Part shown: positions 8,695 through 17,774 of the stretch, piece by piece
How the letters are laid out: the number at the start of each line of letters is the position of its first letter
How positions within the stretch are numbered: position 1 is the stretch's first letter
The notes under the pieces: model-generated
Database searches by the model: none
What the model saw: the letters and a program-made list of their open reading frames with translations, nothing else
Told to the model about the DNA's origin: nothing
Program-made: the position numbers and the translations under genes
Assembly (NCBI GenBank): GCA_947623665.1
Contig: CANQHJ010000008.1
Span: 1 to 34,567 of the forward strand
Length of the DNA: 34,567 nucleotides
Direction: 5' to 3'
Source of the DNA: an uncultured Bacilli bacterium
GTDB taxonomy: Bacteria; Bacillota_I; Bacilli_A; RF39; UBA660

Positions 8695-10602
8695 TTAAGC
8701 AATTTCATAATCATCTTCTAGTGAGAATTCAACATTCTCTTCAATCCATTCCTTACGAGGAGGAACATCATCTCCCATAAGTATAGAAACACGTTTTTCT
8801 GCTAGTTGTGCATCTTCAATATTTACTCTAATTAAAGTTCTAGAACCAGGTTTCATTGTAGTCTCACATAACTGATCAGCATTCATCTCACCAAGTCCTT
8901 TATAACGCTGTATTTCACACTTCTTACCATTTGACTTTTCTTTCATTTCTTCAACTGTATAAGCATATTCAATATTCTTACCACTTTGTATTTTAAATAG
9001 TGGTGGAAGTGCCACAAAAAGTCTACCATCTTCAATTAAAGGTCTCATATAACGATAAAAGAATGTAAGAAGTAAACATTGAATATGTCCACCATCTTCA
9101 TCAGCATCACTCATGATAATAACTTTAGAATACTCACAATCATGAATATCAAAATTAGCACCATATCCAGCCCCAATAGTATATATCATTGTATTTAATT
9201 CTTCATTTTTTAAAATATCTTCTTCACGAGTTTTCTCAGTATTTAAAACTTTACCACGTAAAGGAAGTATTGCTTGATATTTACGATCACGTCCTTGTTT
9301 AGCAGACCCACCTGCAGAATCTCCCTCCACTAAGAATAACTCTTTTTTACTTTTATCTTTACTTTGAGCAGGAGTAAGTTTACCAGAAAGAGCCCTCTCT
9401 TTAGTAGTTCTATTCTTACCCTTACGAGCCTCTTCTCTAGCACGTCTAGCAGCCTCTCTTGCCACTTTACTTTTTAAAGATTTCTCAATAACTTCTATCG
9501 CGATAGATTTATTCTCTTCTAAATAAACTCTCAATTGTTCACTAGTAATAGCCTCCACTATAGTCCTAGCCTTAGGAGTACCAAGTTTTCCTTTAGTTTG
9601 TCCTTCAAATTGTAATAAATCCTCAGGTATCTTAAGAGAAATAACCGCTGTAAGTCCTTCTCTAACATCACTACCCTCTAAAGATTTATCTTTAGCCTTT
9701 AAAAAACCATTACTCTTAGCATAATCATTAAACACACGAGTTAACGCTGTTTTAAATCCAACTTCATGACTACCACCATCAACAGTCTTAACATTATTTA
9801 CAAAACTAACAATAGTATCATTATAAGTATCAGTATACTGCATCGCAATATCTACTTCTATCTTATCCTTAACACCATTCATATTAAGAACTTTATGTAA
9901 AGTATTCTTACCCTTATTTAAATCTTCAACAAACTCTTCAATTCCTCTCTCATAACAATATACAACATCTTTTTCATCTTCTTCATCAACTACTTCAATA
10001 GTAATTCCTTTTAAAAGAAAAGCACTCTCTTGCATTCTCTCACAGATTGTTGTGAATGAAAAATTAGTATGAGAAAAAATAGTATCATCTGGTAAGAATC
10101 TAACTTTAGTACCAGTACGATTAGTAGTACCTATCTTTTTAAGTCCACCATCTACAACATGACCACCATCTTCAAAACGAATAAAATATTCTCCCTTATC
10201 ATGTTTAATAGTAACTTCACACCATTTAGACAAAGCATTAACAACACTAGCACCCACACCATGAAGTCCACCAGATACTTTATATCCACCAGACTCAAAC
10301 TTACCACCAGCATGAAGTACAGTAAAAATAACCTCAGGCGTACTCTTACCAGTTTTATGGACACCAACAGGAAGACCACGACCAAAGTCCTCAACACTTA
10401 TACTCTTATCACGATGTATAACTATTTTTATATAATCTCCAAAGCCATTAATAGCCTCATCAATAGAATTATCAACTATCTCCCACACTAAATGATGAAG
10501 CCCTCTTTTATCAGTAGACCCAATATACATACCAGGTCTCTTACGTACAGCCTCTAACCCTTCTAAAACTTTTATAGAATTTTCATCATATTTTAAAGCC
10601 AT
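8695..10602 (-). CDS. parE: DNA topoisomerase IV subunit B
   Basis: GHKL ATPase (RKRPGMYIGSTDKRGLHHLVWEIVDNSIDEA), TOPRIM (LFLVEGDSAGGSAKQGRDRKYQAILPLRGK); paired with parC. Confidence 0.92.
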   Translation of the reverse strand: MALKYDENSIKVLEGLEAVRKRPGMYIGSTDKRGLHHLVWEIVDNSIDEAINGFGDYIKIVIHRDKSISVEDFGRGLPVGVHKTGKSTPEVIFTVLHAGGKFESGGYKVSGGLHGVGASVVNALSKWCEVTIKHDKGEYFIRFEDGGHVVDGGLKKIGTTNRTGTKVRFLPDDTIFSHTNFSFTTICERMQESAFLLKGITIEVVDEEDEKDVVYCYERGIEEFVEDLNKGKNTLHKVLNMNGVKDKIEVDIAMQYTDTYNDTIVSFVNNVKTVDGGSHEVGFKTALTRVFNDYAKSNGFLKAKDKSLEGSDVREGLTAVISLKIPEDLLQFEGQTKGKLGTPKARTIVEAITSEQLRVYLEENKSIAIEVIEKSLKSKVAREAARRAREEARKGKNRTTKERALSGKLTPAQSKDKSKKELFLVEGDSAGGSAKQGRDRKYQAILPLRGKVLNTEKTREEDILKNEELNTMIYTIGAGYGANFDIHDCEYSKVIIMSDADEDGGHIQCLLLTFFYRYMRPLIEDGRLFVALPPLFKIQSGKNIEYAYTVEEMKEKSNGKKCEIQRYKGLGEMNADQLCETTMKPGSRTLIRVNIEDAQLAEKRVSILMGDDVPPRKEWIEENVEFSLEDDYEIA

Positions 10603-10692
10603 TTATTATCACGTCCTTACTCTCAATAATAATTATATCAAAAATTGTCAAAGTCTTTCAATTAATTTTACTAATTTTTACACATAGAAAAA

Positions 10693-10713
10693 GAATAGTA
10701 ATTATAACTATTC
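10693..10713 (-). terminator. Terminator of the LysM-SleC-like operon
   Basis: gaatagt...actattc hairpin followed by T-run on the minus strand; overlaps the stop codon at 10708. Confidence 0.7.
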
Positions 10714-12057
10714 CCTTGATAATTCTACTATAGACTTCCAAGTAGAGGGATTAATAACACCAGTTTGTTCATAACCAAATCTCTTTTGTAAATCTATAAC
10801 AGACTCTCTTGTTAATTCATCAAAATCCCCATTAATAACAACACCAGGAATACTTTTAGTTTTAATACATATTTGATAAAGTAACATTTGAAGACGAATT
10901 ACATCTTCTCCTCTCATACCATAAAGTAAATATCTTCCTGGAAAAAATAAATCTTCATATTCTCTATATTCAAAAGGAAGTGTATCTACAATATCTTTAT
11001 ATACTTCTTTTAACTTAATCCAAACAGCAGCATCAACAACACCATCAGCCTCAAGTCCATTAGCATTCTGAAAAGCAATAACCATAGTCTTCAAATTATC
11101 ATCAAACACTTCATCACTAACTTCTAAATAAGGAACATCAGGATTAAAGTATGCAACTGCTTGTAGATAATAAGCAAGAGAATTTATATAATCTCCTGTA
11201 TCTCCATATTTTAAAGACGATGGATACTTCTTAGTAGCCTCTTCTACACTAATACCCTCAGAATAAATATCACTTATTTTTTTTACACTATTATAAACAT
11301 ATTTTATCTTATACCAAGTAGCACTATCAACAACTCCTGTAACATTTAAGTTAAAAACCTCTTGAAAAGCCTTTATACTATCTTCAAGATCCTTAGTAAA
11401 ATAAATATTCTCCTCTTCTATTACTGGAATAGCTGGATAATTTTGAGAAATCCTATTAAGTTCTCTTTTCAACTCTAAAACCATATCCCCAGCAATTCCT
11501 TCTTTTACCTCATATCCAGGGTAAGACTGCGTTCTATCTTCAAGTGGAGCATTATAAAAGAAATTAAGATCATCTCCATAATAATATTTAAGTATTTCTT
11601 GAAAAGATTTCCCTTGATTTGCAAGTTCTACACTACCCCATTGAGAAAGTCCATCACACATAATAACCTTACCATCACAATAAGAAGCAAAAAAAGGTTG
11701 TACTTGATCTCCTTTAGTAAAATAAGTATTAAAAAGTTCATCTACTAATTTAGATATAGTATCATATACCTCTCTATCTTTAATATAAGTTTGATCATAA
11801 TTAGGAAGAGATGTTATATCAAAGTTATAACCATTAGATCTATACCATTCATTATAAACTCTATTAAGAGCAAAATTAATTTGTGCTAAAATATTTGCTT
11901 TAAGAGCATCAATAGGCCAATTAGCATACAACTCACTGGATGCTACATTTTTTATATAATCTCTAAATGACACTGTAACGTTTTCTACCGCCTCATTAGG
12001 TTCTCCTAAATGAACAGTAATATTTTTAGGAATAGTAGGATAATCAATTCTAGCCAT
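10708..12057 (-). CDS. SleC-like spore cortex-lytic protein, SpoIID/LytB-like domain plus three peptidoglycan-binding repeats
   Basis: CDGLSQWGSVELANQGKSFQEILKYYYGDDL SpoIID-like motif; three PG_binding_1-like repeats. Start trimmed from the ORF track: the upstream 28 codons lie out of frame in the preceding conserved ORF, and MARIDYPTIPKNITVHLGEP fits as N-terminus. Confidence 0.75.
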   Translation of the reverse strand: MARIDYPTIPKNITVHLGEPNEAVENVTVSFRDYIKNVASSELYANWPIDALKANILAQINFALNRVYNEWYRSNGYNFDITSLPNYDQTYIKDREVYDTISKLVDELFNTYFTKGDQVQPFFASYCDGKVIMCDGLSQWGSVELANQGKSFQEILKYYYGDDLNFFYNAPLEDRTQSYPGYEVKEGIAGDMVLELKRELNRISQNYPAIPVIEEENIYFTKDLEDSIKAFQEVFNLNVTGVVDSATWYKIKYVYNSVKKISDIYSEGISVEEATKKYPSSLKYGDTGDYINSLAYYLQAVAYFNPDVPYLEVSDEVFDDNLKTMVIAFQNANGLEADGVVDAAVWIKLKEVYKDIVDTLPFEYREYEDLFFPGRYLLYGMRGEDVIRLQMLLYQICIKTKSIPGVVINGDFDELTRESVIDLQKRFGYEQTGVINPSTWKSIVELSRE

Positions 12058-12454
12058 CAACACCACCACTAGGTACAATATTAACATTTTGTATTGCCTT
12101 AACATCACCATAAGCTTGCAATACAAACTCTTTAATAACATTATGTTTTTTACAAATAATACTTAAATCATAATCAGTATGGCCAGGAAACTCTTTAAAA
12201 GAAAAATCCGTTATTGATTTGGGTGCTGGTACTTTAATATTATCAATCATTCCACTATCATCAGTCTCTCCTTTAAAAAATAAAACTTTCTTACCATTAA
12301 TATCTTTAGTAACTAAAACCTCAACACCATCAACAGGAATACCCCCACTTCCCATACTAACTTGTACTTTAAAGTTTCCTAAACTAGGATTATCTTTTAT
12401 AAAACTCTCATAATCATCACTATCTTTAAACTCATCAAATGTAATAAAATTCAC
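12050..12454 (-). CDS. SleC N-terminal-domain-like protein
   Basis: VQVSMGSGGIPVDGVEVLVT...GHTDYDLSI...YGDVKAIQNVNIVPS; overlaps the SpoIID-like ORF by ATGGCTAG. Confidence 0.6.
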   Translation of the reverse strand: MNFITFDEFKDSDDYESFIKDNPSLGNFKVQVSMGSGGIPVDGVEVLVTKDINGKKVLFFKGETDDSGMIDNIKVPAPKSITDFSFKEFPGHTDYDLSIICKKHNVIKEFVLQAYGDVKAIQNVNIVPSGGVDG

Positions 12455-12455
12455 A

Positions 12456-13292
12456 TCAAGACCCCTTTCTTATTTTTAATATTTGACCTATATCTAAATC
12501 ATCACTTTTTAAATCATTAATCTCTTTAATACTATTAACTGAAGTAGAATATTTACTAGCAATAGAATATAAGTCATCCCCTTTTTTAACTATATAAGTA
12601 ATCAAATCAGAATCATTCCCATAACAAGAAAGCCCTAAAACACTATCAGGTATAAATATTCCAATAAGTAATACCTCTCCAATAGTTAAATTATTATTAT
12701 CGAGTTTATTAACTTTTTTAATATCATCAACTGATACTCCAAAAGACTGGGCAATCGAATATAAATTATCTCCTGGCTTAACAGTATATTCTTTATAATT
12801 TTTCTTAAATATTGAAACTTCATCTACTAACACTGTAGGAATTTTAATAACCTCTCCAATACTTAAATCAGAACTTTTAAGATTATTTAATGATTTAATT
12901 GCATCTACTGTTGTATTATAAGTACTTGCTAAATCATATAAATTATCTCCTTTTTTAATTTTATAATTTATAAAAGAAGGATTACTTCCACTAGATGGTA
13001 TAGTAAGTATCTCTCCTATCATTAACATATCACCATTCAAATCATTAGCATTTATTATCTCATCTGTTGTTACTCCAAAATTTCTAGCAATAGAATAAAT
13101 ACTATCACCAGACTTTACTGTATATGTTGAAACAGAAGTATCAGGAATAATCATAACAGAGCCTAACGTAACAACATTATCAGTCATATCATTTGCTTTT
13201 TTCAAATCATTAACAGAAACTCCAAATTGTTTACTAATACCATATAAAGTATCCCCAGGTTTTACTGTATACTCTTTATCCAAAAAATCCAC
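12456..13292 (-). CDS. Spore-associated protein with five LysM domains
   Basis: Five repeats of YTVKxGDxLYxIAxxFxVSVxxIKxxN; no signal peptide. Track start is GTG; TTG (+3 codons) after AGAGGTGGA is also plausible. Confidence 0.85.
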   Translation of the reverse strand: MDFLDKEYTVKPGDTLYGISKQFGVSVNDLKKANDMTDNVVTLGSVMIIPDTSVSTYTVKSGDSIYSIARNFGVTTDEIINANDLNGDMLMIGEILTIPSSGSNPSFINYKIKKGDNLYDLASTYNTTVDAIKSLNNLKSSDLSIGEVIKIPTVLVDEVSIFKKNYKEYTVKPGDNLYSIAQSFGVSVDDIKKVNKLDNNNLTIGEVLLIGIFIPDSVLGLSCYGNDSDLITYIVKKGDDLYSIASKYSTSVNSIKEINDLKSDDLDIGQILKIRKGS

Positions 13293-13330
13293 CTCTATAC
13301 ATTATATGTAAAGCCAAAAGAAAAAGACAA
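13259..13330. repeat. 72-bp exact direct repeat, copy 1 (left flank of R-M island)
   Basis: Identical to 17775-17846; contains LysM gene 5' codons, RBS and upstream region. Confidence 0.97.
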
Positions 13331-13340
13331 CCTATTGTCT
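13325..13340 (-). terminator. Weak terminator of the R-M operon
   Basis: agacaa-ccta-ttgtct hairpin, T-rich on the minus strand, next to the dpnII stop at 13332. Confidence 0.5.
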
Positions 13341-14195
13341 AATTACTTTTTCTAAAACTCCATTTTCAAGATCACTAATATTATACATAGTATCTAATTC
13401 ATTAAATGTTTCTTCCAAATTCTTTCTAGCATTTTTCCAACCTATACCATCAGTAAACCATATAAAAGTTACACCATCAACATTTTTAGCCTCTTGTGCT
13501 AACATTTTATAGCTTCTAGCAGTCTCGTTTAATTTAGAACCACCACTAGAATAAAAATTAGTTTCTATTACATAAACCTGTTTATCTGTTTTTATTACAA
13601 AATCAAACCTTTTAGTAGATGTATTATTTCCTGACATAGCACTCAAATCAAGATTCCACTTTTTTTCTATATCTTTTAAATACATCTCTTTAAAATAATT
13701 AATATCTTTTTTATAACCTGCTTTAATTATATATGACTCAACCAAATTTTCCATAAGATGTCCACCACGATTTTTTCTACCATTTGAATCAAGACCTACT
13801 TCAATCCCCAAAACATAATCATATAGATTATTTATAATATGATTTTGTAACAGATCAAATAATCCACTTTCTTTCATAAATCTAATATAATCATTCATAG
13901 AATATACTATTTTATCAAATTTAAATAAATATTCATTTATTTCATCTTTTATAAATATTTCTCTCGAGCGCACCGCAAGCAATAATGGTATGCATTCTAA
14001 TGTTTCAGGATATTTTATAACAATATTTTTAAACTCTTCTTCTATATTATTACTTCCAACTAAAGAATTCAAAATATTAAGTTCAACTTTTACTTTATCA
14101 ATATTTTTATATATTTTTTCAAAATCAACATAATATGTATAATCTGATATACTAGTTTTAAATTTACTAAGCCATTTATTAAAATCTCTATTCAC
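13332..14195 (-). CDS. dpnII: DpnII/MboI-family type II restriction endonuclease (predicted GATC)
   Basis: GLDSNGRKNRGGHLMENLVESYI, ETNFYSSGGSKLNETARSYKMLA, IWFTDGIGWKNARKNLEETF. Confidence 0.92.
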   Translation of the reverse strand: MNRDFNKWLSKFKTSISDYTYYVDFEKIYKNIDKVKVELNILNSLVGSNNIEEEFKNIVIKYPETLECIPLLLAVRSREIFIKDEINEYLFKFDKIVYSMNDYIRFMKESGLFDLLQNHIINNLYDYVLGIEVGLDSNGRKNRGGHLMENLVESYIIKAGYKKDINYFKEMYLKDIEKKWNLDLSAMSGNNTSTKRFDFVIKTDKQVYVIETNFYSSGGSKLNETARSYKMLAQEAKNVDGVTFIWFTDGIGWKNARKNLEETFNELDTMYNISDLENGVLEKVIRQ

Positions 14196-14738
14196 TTAAA
14201 ATCTACCTCCAAAGCCTGATGCCGACATTATTGCAAAAATATCCAATTCATCTTCCAAAAGAGAATCTAATACTTTTCCAAACATATATGCATCCTTTCT
14301 ATTGGTTTTTTCTTGAGTCATCAACAATACCATCAATACAGTTAAAAATTCAACATCGTATTCTCCATAATTACTAATTTTCCTATATTTTGATACATCA
14401 GTTATCTCAACATAATTATCAACTAATGTCACTAACGTCATGTAATCATTACTATTTAATGGCTTACAATCCTGCCATTCCTTTCGTATTTCCTTAATAA
14501 AACTTCTCGTTAACTCTCTTTCGGCTTGCAATTTTAACAATAAATCTACAGCCCAATGAATATGTTTAGGAGTTCTAAGCCTTCGTCCTTTTTCAGAATA
14601 TTTAATTATTATATCATTTTCACTCAAACCACCTTGGAAAACATATATTACATATTTATTATCAAAAATAATATCTATTATTGATGTTAATTCATTTCCT
14701 CTTATTTTATTATTTTTTGTACCCTTAATTACTTTCAT
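14196..14738 (-). CDS. Uncharacterised 180-aa protein inside the R-M operon
   Basis: ORF overlaps dpnA by 14 nt and abuts dpnII with no gap; RRLRTPKHIHWAVDLLLKLQ; no family recognised. Confidence 0.8.
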   Translation of the reverse strand: MKVIKGTKNNKIRGNELTSIIDIIFDNKYVIYVFQGGLSENDIIIKYSEKGRRLRTPKHIHWAVDLLLKLQAERELTRSFIKEIRKEWQDCKPLNSNDYMTLVTLVDNYVEITDVSKYRKISNYGEYDVEFLTVLMVLLMTQEKTNRKDAYMFGKVLDSLLEDELDIFAIMSASGFGGRF

Positions 14739-15510
14739 AAATTCTCCTTTTAGTTAAATCCAAAAATTCTTTTTCTTTTTCAATCCCAATATACTTTCTT
14801 TTTAATTTTTTCGCAACAACTCCTGTTGTTCCACTACCATTAAATGGATCTAATATCAAATCTCCTTCATCAGTAGACGAAAGAATAACTTTTTCAAGTA
14901 TAGCTATTGGCTTTTGTGTTGGATGCTTACCACATTTTTTCTCACTAGGTTTAGTAAGTGAAGTTTCCCAAACATCCTTAGCTTGCTTACCACCATTCAT
15001 CTCTTTCATTAAAGAGTAATTAAATTTATGTTTAGCTTTCTTACTATTTTTCTTAGCCCAAAGAATAGTCTCTGTAGAATGAACAAAATATCTACAGCTC
15101 ATATTAGGAGGTGGATTTAACTTTTTCCAAGTTATATTATTAATTATCTTAAACCCTTCTTGTTCAAGTGCCATACCTATTGAATAAATATTATGCATAG
15201 TGCCACTAATCCATATAGTACCATCATCTTTTAAAACTTTATGACAAAGTCTAATCCATTCTCTATTAAATTTATGTTTTTCTTCTATACTAATAGACTT
15301 ATCCCAATCTCCTTTATTAACAGATACAATTTTTCCACCACTACAAGTTATTCCTCCACTAGACAAAAAGTAAGGAGGATCTGCAAAAATCATATCAACA
15401 CTTTTAGATTCAATATTTTTCAACACTTCAAAAGAGTCACCTTGTATAAGTTTAAAATCTTTATCTTCATAATAACATTCTAAATTTTTCATAATAAATC
15501 CTCCCTCCAC
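14725..15510 (-). CDS. dpnA: DpnA-like DNA adenine methyltransferase
   Basis: ADPPYFLSSGGITCSGGKIVSVNKGDWDKS (DPPY) and DPFNGSGTTGVVAKKLKRKYIGIE. Confidence 0.9.
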   Translation of the reverse strand: MEGGFIMKNLECYYEDKDFKLIQGDSFEVLKNIESKSVDMIFADPPYFLSSGGITCSGGKIVSVNKGDWDKSISIEEKHKFNREWIRLCHKVLKDDGTIWISGTMHNIYSIGMALEQEGFKIINNITWKKLNPPPNMSCRYFVHSTETILWAKKNSKKAKHKFNYSLMKEMNGGKQAKDVWETSLTKPSEKKCGKHPTQKPIAILEKVILSSTDEGDLILDPFNGSGTTGVVAKKLKRKYIGIEKEKEFLDLTKRRIYESN

Positions 15511-15543
15511 TTATATTATAATAGTTTTTTTTTAAATTTTTTT

Positions 15544-16389
15544 CTATTTTTCAAAATTTGTAATAATAACTTCTTCTACTTTACCCCTTTTACTTCCATT
15601 TGCATTAATATTTCTTTTTGCTTTAATAACATGTATATTAAAATCTTTATACAACTCATTCACAAGTTTCGTATTATGATTAGAAAGCATCACAAAACAA
15701 CCTTTATTAGACAAATTTCTAAACACTTTGGAAAGCCTAATTTGCTCTTCTTTACCAAATCCATTTTCAGTATAACTATTAAATGTAGTAGTATCAGAAT
15801 CGTATGGAGGATCAAAATAAACAAAATCATTCTTTTTAGCATCTTTTACTGCCTCTTCAAAATCTACTGAAAGTATTTTTATATTATTATAATTAAGATA
15901 TCCACAAATAACACCTAAGTTCTGTCCTTCATAAGTATTTACTTTTTCTTTTTTTCCAAATGGTACATTAAATTCATTTTTACTATTAACTCTATAAAGT
16001 CCATTAAAACATGCTTTATTTAAATAAATTGTACGTGCTGCCCTTTTATAATCAGAAAGCCTATTAAATCTATTTTTATCTCTGTCTAGATCTCTAATTT
16101 TATAATAATATTCTTCACAGTGTTCTCTTTCATGCTTATTTAATTCATGACACATCAAATCAAACTTTTTATCATCTTTAATGCACATATAAACATTCAT
16201 AAGTTCTTTATTAGAATCATTTATAACCGCATTTTTAGGAGATAATTCAAATAGTAATGCTCCTCCACCTACAAATGGTTCATAATAAGCATTAAATTCA
16301 TCTGGAACATATTGTTTTAATTTATCTATTATTTGTCTTTTTCCACCAGCCCATTTTACAAATGGTTTTCCCTTAATCATTGTTCTCAC
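15544..16389 (-). CDS. dpnM: DpnM-like Dam DNA adenine methyltransferase
   Basis: KPFVKWAGGKRQIIDKL, YYEPFVGGGALLFEL, FVYFDPPYDSDT. Confidence 0.92.
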   Translation of the reverse strand: MRTMIKGKPFVKWAGGKRQIIDKLKQYVPDEFNAYYEPFVGGGALLFELSPKNAVINDSNKELMNVYMCIKDDKKFDLMCHELNKHEREHCEEYYYKIRDLDRDKNRFNRLSDYKRAARTIYLNKACFNGLYRVNSKNEFNVPFGKKEKVNTYEGQNLGVICGYLNYNNIKILSVDFEEAVKDAKKNDFVYFDPPYDSDTTTFNSYTENGFGKEEQIRLSKVFRNLSNKGCFVMLSNHNTKLVNELYKDFNIHVIKAKRNINANGSKRGKVEEVIITNFEK

Positions 16390-17635
16390 TTCCTATTTTA
16401 TCATAACTAATGACACCAAATTGCTCCCTAAATATTTTAATAATTTCTTCTTTAGATATTTTTTTATTTAAAAAATCTTCATAAATGTTTAAAAATGTTG
16501 GGGTATCTATAATTAAAGTATTATTCCTTTTTGCTATCGTTTCTTGTCTAGAATTAATCTTCTTTCGTTCGTTTATAGTCTTTTTTCGTTCCCCTGCAAC
16601 AAAAAACAAACATTTTGTATTTTCTTTTCTATTTTCCTTTTCTAATTTATCTTCATAAATGGTTAAATGAGAGAATGCATCTGTAACATTTTGACCTGAT
16701 ACTTCATTATTCAATCCTTTTGTTTCTACTATAAATGTAGTATTATCACTTATGAATTTATAATCCTCTTCGAAAACATCTTCAAAATCATTATGTTCTT
16801 TTAGAATATCCTCTAAAATATTAACAATTTCTTCATTTAACTCATTACCAGTTTTATATAAAATACTCTTTATTTTATTATTTTTTTCTAATTTTAATCG
16901 ATTTTCTTGTATTTCTTTTTCTAATTTTTTTATTTCATTTTTTGAATGTTCTATTTTATCAATATATAATCCATCATCAAAAAAAATTATGTCGTCTATC
17001 CAAGATGGGGGTATTTCTTGACTTTCACCCTTAAATATAACATTAATAAATGAGTTCAATCTTTCATAAGCATTTTCTTTCATTTTTAAATCAAATAAAT
17101 TAATTGTAGTTATTACTACATTATTATCGATATAAGTATTTACCTTATTACCATTATTAGAAACTAATAATTCTTTTTCTTTATCAATATTGCTAAAATA
17201 AAAATCTGAATCAAATATAAAACCATTAATTGTAGTTTTACATTTGTCGTAAGTGTACTTCAAAATTTCATCAGAAATATATTCATTTAGTAATTTAGTT
17301 ATTTCTATATTTAAATTTTTTAATTCTTTACTATTATAAAACTGTTTTCTATAAGAAGAATAATCATAATATAAAGTATAATTAATTGGCATTGCAATTA
17401 CAGTTTTAGTATTGCTTGACTTAATAGACTGTTTTAAAGGAATCAAATCGTCTTTTATATTTAGTTTTGTAATTTTTGAATTATTACATTTCCAAATATC
17501 AGGCGAATTTAAATTAAGAATATTAATATCATACATATCAAATGATTGATAATCAGAAAAAGTATTAACTATTATATCTTTATTATCCAAATAAATGTTT
17601 TTTAAATTATCATATGAAGAAATTATTTGTATCAT
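16373..17635 (-). CDS. Coiled-coil protein with candidate PD-(D/E)XK nuclease-like C-terminal domain; first gene of the R-M operon
   Basis: Coiled coil KIEHSKNEIKKLEKEIQENRLKLEKNNK, then LYKTGNELNEEIVNILEDIL...EEDYKFISDNTTFIVETKG...KCLFFVAGERK...LIIDTPTFLNIYEDF; overlaps dpnM by 17 nt. Confidence 0.6.
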   Translation of the reverse strand: MIQIISSYDNLKNIYLDNKDIIVNTFSDYQSFDMYDINILNLNSPDIWKCNNSKITKLNIKDDLIPLKQSIKSSNTKTVIAMPINYTLYYDYSSYRKQFYNSKELKNLNIEITKLLNEYISDEILKYTYDKCKTTINGFIFDSDFYFSNIDKEKELLVSNNGNKVNTYIDNNVVITTINLFDLKMKENAYERLNSFINVIFKGESQEIPPSWIDDIIFFDDGLYIDKIEHSKNEIKKLEKEIQENRLKLEKNNKIKSILYKTGNELNEEIVNILEDILKEHNDFEDVFEEDYKFISDNTTFIVETKGLNNEVSGQNVTDAFSHLTIYEDKLEKENRKENTKCLFFVAGERKKTINERKKINSRQETIAKRNNTLIIDTPTFLNIYEDFLNKKISKEEIIKIFREQFGVISYDKIGSENND

Positions 17636-17672
17636 TTTATTACCTCCCTGATAGTTTCTATTAACATTAAAT

Positions 17673-17702
17673 ATTATATCATATAAAAAGGCATTTTTTC
17701 AA
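17673..17702 (-). promoter_or_regulatory. Predicted promoter of the R-M operon
   Basis: Minus strand TTGAAA-N18-TATAAT, followed by GGGAGG SD before ATG at 17635. Confidence 0.6.
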
Positions 17703-17710
17703 AATGCCTT
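17688..17710. terminator. Hairpin upstream of the R-M operon, overlapping the predicted -35
   Basis: Perfect 10-bp stem aaggcatttt-ttc-aaaatgcctt with T-run on the minus strand. Confidence 0.65.
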
Positions 17711-17774
17711 AAATTTTAACAATATTTTTATACTATACTCATTATTCCTTATAAAAAATGTTGTCCCCCCCAAA

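Noticed and set aside
10152-10491. ORFs 10152-10397 (-) and 10159-10491 (+) inside parE
   Set aside because: Overlap the strongly conserved parE frame; no SD or recognisable domain; shadow ORFs of AT-rich coding DNA.
12219-12413. Plus-strand ORF inside the SleC-like gene
   Set aside because: Antisense shadow ORF.
12456-13292. Internal repeats in the LysM gene as a possible repeat array or CRISPR
   Set aside because: They are diverged protein-level LysM repeats with no uniform spacers; no CRISPR array seen in the window.
15241-15870. Plus-strand ORFs 15241-15483 and 15631-15870 inside dpnA/dpnM
   Set aside because: Antisense to conserved methyltransferase frames; considered as antisense regulators of the R-M genes but no promoter or SD was found.
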